From Penium margaritaceum (Eukaryota; Streptophyta; Zygnematophyceae; Desmidiales; Peniaceae), in the NCBI GenBank assembly GCA_023375785.1, contig SZWC01001523.1, positions 6,084 through 40,464 of the forward strand: a DNA stretch of 34,381 nucleotides, given 5' to 3'. The first letter of the stretch is position 1; each line of letters begins with the position of its first letter. The notes beneath the pieces were generated by a model. It had not been told where the DNA came from, did not search any database, and saw only the letters and a list, made by a program, of their open reading frames with translations. Shown here one piece after another: positions 27,258 to 34,381 of this stretch. The position numbers were made by a program, and so were the translations under genes.

Positions 27258-27276
27258 TTCACCCCTCTCCCCCCCG
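27258..27276 (-). other. Element D polypurine tract
   Basis: The minus strand reads GGGGGGGAGAGGGGTGAA immediately before the LTR start TGTAATGAGG. The TGA in it also serves as the likely pol stop codon (27259-27261). Confidence 0.8.
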
Positions 27277-27887
27277 TCGAAGGCACAACGTCCCGACGTG
27301 CATGAGATACTCTTGGAGAACAGTGTTGGTACCCCCACCATGGAAGTTGGCCTCTTGCTCCCAAGAGGGTTGTGCTCCACTGGGTACTCCTTCCACTGCA
27401 CCAGAAACTCACGGTAACGTCCCCTCTCGCGGTCCCCCAAAATCTTCTCTACCTCAAACTCCTCAGTTCCTTCAACCGGGACAATAGGAGGTGGAGCCGT
27501 CCCGCGACTCTGGAAGAAGGTGTTGGGGTCACGGTAGGCACAAAGCAAGGAGATGTGGAACACCGAATGGATAGTGTAGTGAGCTGGCAGCTCCACCTTG
27601 TATGATACAGCCGACCGCTTCTCAAGAATGCGGAATGGACCCACCCATCGTGGCTTCATCTTGGGACTCCCAACTCTCATCAGCTACGGGTCAGCACAGT
27701 TCAGCATCACCTGATCTCCCACTTGGAACTCCCTTGCAAATCGATACTTTTCAGTCTTCCACTTTTGCTGCTTTTGTGCCTTCAAAAGCCGATGCCGCAC
27801 CACGTCCTAAGTGGTGGCAAACCCTTCAACAATCTGCTGCACAACCGGAAGAGATGTTACCGTAGCAAGGGCGGTTGGGCTCAGTGG
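27259..27887 (-). pseudogene. pol: Element D integrase C-terminus and chromodomain
   Basis: After the integrase core the frame continues through TAG at 27888, 27807 and 27684, then MKPRWVGPFRILEKRSAVSYKVEL-type sequence typical of the gypsy integrase tail. It ends in a chromodomain: FEVEKILGDRERGRYREFLV, then QWKEYPVEHN. A one-base shift near 27375 is needed to reach the final SWEQEANF. Chromodomains bind methylated histone H3 and direct integration into heterochromatin, which fits the nested repeats here. Confidence 0.85.
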
Positions 27888-28650
27888 CTAGTGGCCATAG
27901 ACCACCTCCAACCGTGACTTTCCTGTTGATGCTGAAACCGCTGAGTTGTAGGAAAACTCTGCCACTCTGAGCTTCTCCTCCCAAACCTCTCCATGTGGTG
28001 GGACCATGTTCTGCAATAATTGATCCAAAGTCTGGTTCGTACGCTCTGCCTGCCCATCGCTCTGTGGGTGGTATGCCGTGGTCAGTTGCACCCGTGTGCC
28101 TAGCTTCCCCATGAGATCTCTCCAGAATCGCGAAGTGAAGCGTGGATCGCGATCTGAGACCACCAACTTTGACACTCCATGCAGCTTGATGACATGACTC
28201 AGGAGGAGTTGAGGTGTCCCGGTAGGTGTGATGCGCTCGAAACATGCGATGAAATGTGCCATCTTGGAAGACCGGTCCACCACCACCAACACCGTGTTGT
28301 TGCCATGCTGCATCATAGGCAACCCGCCAATGAAGTCGAGCGAGATGTCTGTCCATGGCCTCTCAGGTACACACAATGGTTGCAGCTCCCCTGGTTGCTT
28401 GGTCATTCGCATCTTGATGCATTGGCATACATCGCAGCTGCTCACAAACCTCTTGCAATCAGGTGCCATTGACGACCAATAGTATTGGCGTGCCAAGGCT
28501 TTGAGCGTCTTATCAAAGCCGAAGTGACCCGAGTAGTGGTTGTCATGCGCCTCCTCCAGCAATAACAACTTCATTGGCACATAGTCCGACATGACAATTC
28601 TCTGCTCCTGCTCCCTTCGCCCACACACTCCATCCCACATTGCGTCTTTT
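27888..28650 (-). pseudogene. pol: Element D integrase
   Basis: This is a Ty3/gypsy integrase, open for about 250 codons. It has the zinc domain (HDNHYSGHFGFDKT, then CDVCQ) and the DDE core: Asp in SLDFIGGLP (residue 102), Asp in VVSDRDPRFTS (residue 163) and Glu in HPQSDGQAERTNQ (residue 199). All catalytic residues are intact. On the N-terminal side a single extra A in an A5 run near 28650 separates it from the RNase H frame. On the C-terminal side the frame meets TAG at 27888, with Gln the likely original. Confidence 0.95.
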
Positions 28651-28659
28651 TAGCGCACC

Positions 28660-29290
28660 ACCCGTGAACTCACCATCCACGCCATAGCCGTGCTTGAACT
28701 GGCTATGCATGACTGGAGATCCCATCAGTATTGAGATGGCATTGAGGCTCAAATCTGGCCTCCTTGATAGAGGATCTACCGAGTTCACCTTTCCAGGCTT
28801 GTACTGGATCGCGTAGTCAAAAACTCCTTCCAAGAATTCCATCTAGCGAGTATGCCGGCGACTGAGATTCGGCTGCATCTTCAGGTACTTCAGGGCGTAA
28901 TGATCCGTGAAGACCACGCAACGATGCGACTCGAGGTAGCACCTCCAATGCTTGAACGCATGGATCACCGCCAGCATCTCCATGGATTGCGTAGTTTAGC
29001 TCCGCCCCTCGCAGCTTGCAAGACACGTACGCAATCGGCTGCGGCCCCTTTCCGTGATCCTACATTAGCACCACCCCAATGGCATATTCACTTGCGTCCG
29101 TCGCCATGACGTACTCATTGCATGAATCCGGATGCACCAGGACTGGAGCGTAACACATTGCAGCCTTGAGCTCCTCGAAGCTCATCTGCTCCTTTATGCC
29201 CCATTCCCACTGGTGATCCTTGCGTAGCACCTAGGTCCAGGGCGCACCCTTCTCTGCGTACCCCGAGATGAATTTCCAGTAGTAGTTGAC
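28660..29290 (-). pseudogene. pol: Element D RNase H
   Basis: The frame enters as FLGFVNYYWKFISGYAEKGA and meets TAG at 29231 (PWT-stop-VLRKDHQW). It shows YVMATDASEYAIGVVLM with the catalytic Asp, then TAG at 29060 (VLM-stop-DHGKGPQP) and YVSCKLRGAELNYAIH. A one-base shift lies near 28980. Then come VVFTDHYALKYLKMQPNLSR, TAG at 28843 and MEFLEGVFDYAIQYKPGKVN. All three TAGs replace Gln conserved in the family. Identification is secure. Confidence 0.9.
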
Positions 29291-29299
29291 AAATCCCAG

Positions 29300-30095
29300 G
29301 AAAACTCGGATGTCACGCACGCATTTTGGTGTTGGCCACTACTTTCACCTTCATTGGATCCATGCAGAGACCCTTGCCGGTCATTGTGTGCACAAGGAAC
29401 TCCACCTCCTTTTTCTCGAACTCACACTTGGAGAGCTTCGGAAACAACTTCTCTTTCCGAAGAATATCCATCACCTACCAAAGGTGTTGCTGATGCTCTT
29501 CTAGAGTTTGGGAGGAGATAAGGATGTCGTCGAGGAACAGCACCACTAACTGGTCCAAGTGAGGGTGGAAGATCTTATTCATGAGGCTCACGAACGTTGT
29601 AGGAGCGTTGGTAAACCCAAACGACATCGCGAGGTACTTGAAATGGTCGTACAGCGTCCGAAACACCGTCTTCTCTACATCTTGCTCTGCAATCCGGATC
29701 TAATGGTACCCTGAGCGCTTGTCAATGTTGCTGAAGTACTCCGATCCCCTCAGCTGGTCAAACAGCTCCTCGACCCTTGGCAGCGGGTACCGGTTCTTGA
29801 TTTTTACATTGTTCAGTGCATGATAGTCCACGCACATCCACAGCTCCCCTATCTTCTTTTTCATAAAGAGGACCGGTGCAGCGTACGGTGACATGGACGG
29901 TCTGATGAGCCCCTGTTCTGTTAGCTCGTCCAACTGCTTCTTTAGCTCACCCATCTCATTATGGCTCATGTGATAAGCAGCCTGCACTGCTGGAGTTGCT
30001 CCAGGGACCAGCTCAATTCTGTGGTCAATGTCCCGCCTCGGTGGTAAACCCATTGGCAGCTCAGCAGGAAACACGTCACTGTAGCTTTCCAACAC
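29300..30095 (-). pseudogene. pol: Element D reverse transcriptase
   Basis: This is a gypsy RT. Motifs in order are [20 protein letters not shown], the [13 protein letters not shown] block, [20 protein letters not shown] and [16 protein letters not shown] at 29700 follows, where Gln is expected, then AMSFGFTNAPTTF and LVVLFLDDILISS (FLDD catalytic pair). TAG at 29475 and KCEFEKKEVEFLVH close the domain. TGA at 30096-30098 precedes it at a likely Arg. A deletion near 29325 shifts the frame before FLGFVNYYW. The catalytic aspartates remain. Confidence 0.95.
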
Positions 30096-30098
30096 TCA

Positions 30099-30660
30099 CT
30101 TAATGCCTTCCGACACCTCTAATACTGGTGCTTTCTGCTACTCTTCCTCTTGTTGCACTGCCTCTGCTGCAAACACTTCCACCTCTTCAACTACTACCTT
30201 TTGCCGCACCCAGACGAGGTACACTTGGTCCCCCTTACGCTGACAGCACTTCAGCTGCACGTTATTCAACCGCGGCACCTTGCATGGCTTGGACTCCTTC
30301 TCCTCTGCCCAAAGCGGCAAAACGATTTGCTCCACGTATTTCTTCACTTTTACCTGGTTGTGTATCCAATGTAGAGCAGGATTCCACCGGTGCAACCAGT
30401 CTCGCCCAGTAATGGCGTCAGAGGTATCCATCAGGCACGTACAAAAGTTCACCTCGCACGAGAGCTTGCCTAGATGGACCCTCAAAGGCTTCAGAGGCAA
30501 TCCGCATTCCAGCTCCCCTTGCACCAACTTGGCCTTAGTTGGCTTTCCAGGTAGCCGTGCAAGCCTCAACCTTTCTGCGAGCTTGTCGCTAAAGACTGAT
30601 TGCGATGCATCGCAATCCAACAATGCTTTAATCTACTGGCGAGTCTGGCGCCCCCGTTAT
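30099..30660 (-). pseudogene. pol: Element D protease region
   Basis: The open frame carries ALLDCDASQSVFSDKLAERL, corresponding to the retropepsin active-site segment, although the usual D-S/T-G reads DCDAS. It continues through ITGRDWLHRWNPALHWIH, a block typical of gypsy proteases. It is bounded by TAG at 30633 upstream and 30138 downstream, both at Gln-compatible positions, and TAA lies at 30657. The altered active-site triad raises doubt about activity even before the stops, although some gypsy proteases have variant motifs. Confidence 0.8.
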
Positions 30661-30799
30661 CCGCAAAACCAGCCAATGAAGTTTTCGGCCTTCAGGAGGA
30701 TTCCAGGAACACTCTCGCTTCCTTTGTTCCGCAGCAATACACTCGGCAGCTCCCTCGTTGTCAAAGGACTTTCGGGGCTGGTGTTCGACGATGCGGACG

Positions 30800-31746
30800 A
30801 AGCTTTCCTAGCAGTTGGCCGTCTGCTACTCATTACTAGTTTCCGTTTCCCTGTTTCTTCTTCTCGCAGTCCTTCTTGTGGTGCCCAAGCTTCCTGCAGA
30901 TCCAACAAGTCCCACCACGCTGCTTGCTCTACTACTGGCCTCCTTACACTGCGTCGATCTCCATGGGGTCGAGTTATTGGTATTGTACTCAACGGTGAAA
31001 ATTCTCCTGTTTCTCACGAAAACCCCATCGATGGTAGCGTAGGAAATCAACGCACTCAGTAATGCTTCCATCACCTGGAATTCTGTGAAGTCACTTAGTA
31101 CCAGCATGCGCTGAATTTCCACCTTCAAGCCGTCGTGGTGTTTTTCTGCCATTTCCGGCTCGATCATGTCGTCGATTTCCAAGCACAACACCATGAAACG
31201 ACGTGTGTACTACTACACTGAGCCGATCTGCTTAAGCTGTTTTAGCTTGTTACATACGACCATGGAGGCGTTCACGAGATCAAATCAATCCCTGATTGCC
31301 TGCTCAAATTGTTCCCATGTTGTTGGCACGTGAGCTTCAGCTTATCCTACACCTCGATGCCACAACATGGCATGTTGCACAGCTGCGTTCCCACCTCCAC
31401 CTCGAGTGGCCAGCATATTCAGCTGCCTCCGCCACTCCAATGCTACTCCGCGTAGCAATGTTACCGTGAATGACACACGTACAGCATCGTCCTCTGGAGG
31501 GTGACCCAGAGCCCCAAAGTAGCTGTTCATCACAAACAACCAGGTCCGTACGCTCATTCCCTTGACAGAGGGATTGAACACTTCCGGAGCCCTTGGTTTT
31601 GGTCTCAAAAGACTCCTTGACGGGGCCGCCCGAACCTGTTTAGCGGCAGTCCCATCCCGTAGATCAACCATCTGCCGATTAATCCACTCATTCTCCAGCT
31701 TGACGGTTCCCAGCTGCTCTATGATCTACTGCATGGCCTGCTCCAT
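30800..31746 (-). pseudogene. gag: Element D Gag with CCHC zinc knuckle
   Basis: The start is ATG 31744-31746. TAG at 31726 interrupts the helical segment MEQAMQ-stop-IIEQLGTVK. The gag core follows: VRTWLFVMNSYFGALGHPPE, then VALEWRRQLN. TAA at 31342, TGA at 31285 and two adjacent TAGs at 31210-31215 lie before YTRRFMVLCLEIDDMIEPEM. After a shift of frame the nucleocapsid knuckle CWICRKLGHHKKDC appears at 30866-30907, a perfect CX2CX4HX4C. This is clearly a Ty3/gypsy Gag; the stops make it non-functional as read. Confidence 0.9.
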
Positions 31747-32083
31747 TACTCTTTTTGGCCGTAGGAAATTCTCTGGAAGAAATTGGCAGCATTTCGACAA
31801 CAATCGAAACCATTCCGGTAGCAATTCGACAGTCCAGGATGAAAATCTAACGTATTCGAAGTGTGTAGGAGTCACCCATTGTCTCTCGTGCACGCACGGT
31901 CGGTCGTGTGGACGTTCGGGAATGTAGAAAAAGTTTCAAGAGGTTGACTGATGCGATGTCTTTGAAGCATGGTCCAACAATCTCCCTCTCGATCAGCCTC
32001 GACGTTGTTTGGTGTACTCCGTTCGTTCCACTCCTTGAAGTTGGTAGAGCTCTGGCAGTGCTTTCGTCCAACGCATGGCTCTG

Positions 32084-32095
32084 CCTCTGATACCA
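32084..32095 (-). other. Element D primer-binding site
   Basis: The minus strand reads TGGTATCAGAGG, the initiator-Met tRNA complement with one end difference. It lies four bases from the LTR edge at 32100. It confirms leftward transcription. Confidence 0.8.
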
Positions 32096-32099
32096 GATA

Positions 32100-32875
32100 T
32101 GAGAGTGTGTACTCTCTAGAAATGAAGCTTTAGTGTGTGGAGAGCACAGTCGCAGCGAAACGATACACTTGGAGAAGTTTGGAAGCCAGAGCTAGAAAAT
32201 CCAGGGTAATTAGATTGAACTGAATATAGGTTATCTATAATGTTTGGCCGGCTAGCCCAGGCCTCAACCTACTACTTTCCTAGCTTGCTACAACAAGCTA
32301 CTTGCATTTGAACTTGGTACCCTACTTGCACCTGAACTCGGTGCCCTACTTGCACCTACTGCCTTGTGCGAGAAGTCCCCGGCCATCGATCGTCCTGATT
32401 GACGGTCCATCTTATTTCTCGACAAGCCGTCTCGTGGCGCCCGTATGCCTCCCGACGGTGGGTGTGGTCACCGTGGTTGACATGCCACTGGTGAAACTGC
32501 GACCATCGCACGGTTGCAGTCACTGTTCCGGGCTCTCCTGTTGACCGCGCTCAATGTCAGGAGCTCCCGTCATAGAGAACTCCTCGACGGATAGCATGTC
32601 CCACACGCTATTGGCTGAGGGGCAACAGCCACCCTCGCGTGGCGTTTCGGAACGCCGTGTGGGGGTTTGCACAAAACATCTCCCTAGCGCCGGCGTGAAT
32701 TCCACGCCGGCGCTCGCTCGCGCGCTCGGTCCTCCTCCTCCTCTTCGCATCGGCGGTCGAGCGGAGGTGAGCTCGACCACGACCTGGATTTCCGAAAAGC
32801 GGAAAACGGCCTGCATACCCCCAAAACTCGGACGAGGCCACAAGTATGCCAGAGAAAGGTGGACACCTCATTACA
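32100..32875 (-). repeat. Element D 5' LTR
   Basis: Runs from TGAGAGTG to ATTACA. Its right-hand 437 bp align with 26822-27257. The left part includes a short repeated unit around CCTACTTGCACCT (32325-32360). ORFs across it are shadows. Confidence 0.85.
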
Positions 32876-32936
32876 CTTACGGTCGATGCTGAAGATGGCA
32901 AAACTGGGGGGATGATGAATCTGATGTGGTCTAGAC

Positions 32937-33206
32937 GTGGCCACTGAAGGAGAGGGACAGAGCGCACTAGCACCAGATGTGGATGTGGATGTGGATGTGG
33001 ATGATACAATGCTGACGGTGGTCCAAAAAATGCAAGAACTGAGTGAGGCCACGACCAAGAGGCGCCGGGTGGTGACCGCACCAATGACGGCAACCCGCCA
33101 AGGAGACGACAGTGATGCGAACAACCACGGGATAAAGGGTGGATGGTCCCTATCCCTCAGCACGTGCAATGTGTGCCTGTACGGGTTGCTAACTCTACAG
33201 GCGTGA
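32937..33206 (+). CDS. Doubtful ORF with Asp-Val repeat
   Basis: An 89-codon frame starts at GTG. It contains a short GATGTG repeat coding for alternating Asp-Val, then a helical segment (MLTVVQKMQELSEATTKRRR) with a basic cluster. No known domain is seen. It lies just beyond element D and could be an exon or repeat remnant of the sequence D inserted into. The open length is not significant by itself. Confidence 0.2.
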   Translation: MATEGEGQSALAPDVDVDVDVDDTMLTVVQKMQELSEATTKRRRVVTAPMTATRQGDDSDANNHGIKGGWSLSLSTCNVCLYGLLTLQA

Positions 33207-33209
33207 GGT

Positions 33210-33812
33210 CTACCGTGGTACCAGGACAAAACCCCGAGTATATGGGTCTCTCTTAAAGTGAGTCAATTAAGATCATAAGGAAAACATGGTGTAAATTCTG
33301 GAGAGAGGCCTAGAGTAGGTCTACGAGGAGATTCGAAAGATTCAAAACGTATCCAAGTACTAAGTCTCATGAAAGATGGCCTCCTGAGACATTCAGATAG
33401 TTTCTCCCATGTGTGGGTTTTCACGGAGAGTTGTGCAAGGGAGAGGTAAAAGAAAAAAAAAAGTATAAGAATGAGAAAGGAAAGGAAAGAAAGCAATAAA
33501 ATAAAAGAAGAGACAAAAGGATCTTTAGCCTTGGTAGGCTAGGTCGTCGAGAGTGGCTGTCAACGTGGGCATGGGTATAACTTGGCCCTTGTTTTTTATT
33601 TGTTTTGCCCTCGTCGCCGGCAGAACTAGTTCCGCCGGTGGCACTTGTCCTGCCAGCGTGAGCCTCCCTCGTCAGCCGGCGGCTAACGAGCTTGCCAATC
33701 GACAAACTCGTCGAACAACGAGCTTGTTGTTGGGAAGCTACCAAGCAGATTCTCAATAGCAAGTAGCAAGTTGAAGGTTGATGTTGCCTCTGCTGCATGC
33801 GGCTGACGGATG
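33210..33812. other. Intergenic stretch, no gene seen
   Basis: Contains an A/G-rich run at about 33448-33525. No motif, RNA or mobile-element end was recognised. Short ORFs here lack support. Confidence 0.5.
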
Positions 33813-34303
33813 TGTTGGTTTTTGTTAAGTACCACAAGGTGACCTCTGGCCTCGTTGCATGATCCCCTCACTACTGCAGGTGACTGACCATTGGAGAGAG
33901 ACAAACCCCTGGCCACGGTTCGCCGTGGTGACGTGTCTTAACATCGGACCATCCCTTAGATCAATCAGCAAAGAACTTTGCAAGCTTCTTGAGTTTTCTT
34001 ACAATGTGCTTGTGTGTGGTTGGTTTATGTGTCACAAACCTGGTGCCCACCGGGTGCTTGTCCAGTACTGAATATGGTAGGTGCTGGGCTGATTTATTAG
34101 CAGGGTGGTGACAGGCCACCACTCACGAGGGCAGCGAGCTGGAGCAAGCTTGCCGCTCACTCGCTCGCTTCCTCTCCCTGTTTGTAGCACCTCGGTGGCA
34201 TGTTACTCGATACACTTGGTCCGTGTTCTCTAACTTCCGCACAAAACCCTCCCTGCATCATCCGTCTTGCAAGCTGTTTGAGCCGTCAAACTCTACTGCC
34301 TAC
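33813..34303 (+). repeat. Probable 5' LTR of element G
   Basis: Begins TGTTGGTTTTTG and ends just before a perfect primer-binding site. TGTTGG is also the start of the element B LTR. No second copy is in the window, so the left boundary is a guess. Confidence 0.4.
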
Positions 34304-34316
34304 TGGTATCAGAGCC
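34304..34316 (+). other. Element G primer-binding site (initiator Met tRNA)
   Basis: TGGTATCAGAGCC on the plus strand. It marks the start of another LTR retrotransposon, transcribed rightward and continuing outside the window. Confidence 0.75.
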
Positions 34317-34381
34317 TCCCATGTGGAAGTCAGACGGCGGATCAACCTGATGTCCATGCATTCTAGGCCAAATCCTCGTTT

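Larger units (their letters stand above)
26822..32875 (-). mobile_element. Element D: Ty3/gypsy chromovirus
   Basis: The pol order RT, RNase H, integrase, chromodomain and the chromodomain itself place this in the chromovirus branch of Ty3/gypsy. It is transcribed leftward. The 5' LTR is 32100-32875, the primer-binding site 32084-32095 and the 3' polypurine tract 27258-27276. The 3' LTR (26822-27257) is truncated: the first ~340 bp of the LTR, as read on the plus strand, are missing where it meets element E. CTTAC after 32875 is a candidate target duplication without a surviving partner. The coding region has 13 in-frame TAG, 2 TAA, 2 TGA and several one-base shifts. Confidence 0.9.

Noticed and set aside
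26849..27487. Long ORFs on both strands in the D LTRs (also 32554-33229)
   Set aside because: They lie in LTR sequence, are duplicated with it and carry no domain; the real pol frame ends at the polypurine tract.
17287..31746. Firm claim that UAG is reassigned to Gln in this genome
   Set aside because: TGA at Arg sites and TAA at Gln sites also occur, as expected for C-to-T decay, and many CAG codons remain. The window has no secure host gene to test it, so it stays an alternative.

Overview
The window looks like repeat-dense nuclear DNA of a land plant or streptophyte green alga. A large-genome charophyte would fit, but nothing here proves it. The evidence is plant-type Ty1/copia and chromodomain Ty3/gypsy retrotransposons primed by initiator-Met tRNA, a DDE transposon with TA target duplications, MITE-like elements and no clear intact host gene. 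No rRNA, tRNA, CRISPR or bacterial features are seen.

Layout. 1-317 holds a hexamer repeat and 318-1451 a GC-rich ORF of doubtful reality. 1452-2365, 16796-16892 and 19436-19850 are pieces of one old element, F (minus strand), split by later insertions. Copia element A (minus) fills 2366-16795. It carries a 949-bp TIR element (H, 3893-4841) in its pol gene and a 5.7-kb LTR element (B, plus, 10846-16549) inside its 5' LTR. Transposon C (16893-19433, minus) sits in F's gag-like frame. 19851-22785 is mostly degenerate low-complexity coding sequence, followed by a foldback MITE. A 5'-truncated copia (E, about 22970-26821, minus) abuts a chromovirus (D, 26822-32875, minus). The window ends with a probable LTR and primer-binding site of a further element (G, plus).

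How it fits together. Target-site duplications date the insertions relative to each other: H and B are younger than A, and A and C are younger than F. Removing C at its TA restores the F reading frame across the join. Removing H restores the A frame across the join.

The most striking signal is the kind of damage. In every element the in-frame stops are overwhelmingly TAG at positions where glutamine (CAG) is expected. By eye I count about 36 TAG, 7 TAA (Gln positions) and 12-13 TGA (mostly Arg positions), with almost no Trp-to-stop changes. In transposon C the whole ~640-codon frame is broken only by five TAGs, with no frameshift. CHG-methylation-driven deamination is the simplest reading; TAG decoded as glutamine is the alternative to exclude. 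Element B is a second point of interest. It appears to be an undescribed non-autonomous LTR element with two long ORFs of unknown function (CCHC knuckle at the very N-terminus, ATGA overlap) and an array of repeated motifs predicted to fold as bulged hairpins.
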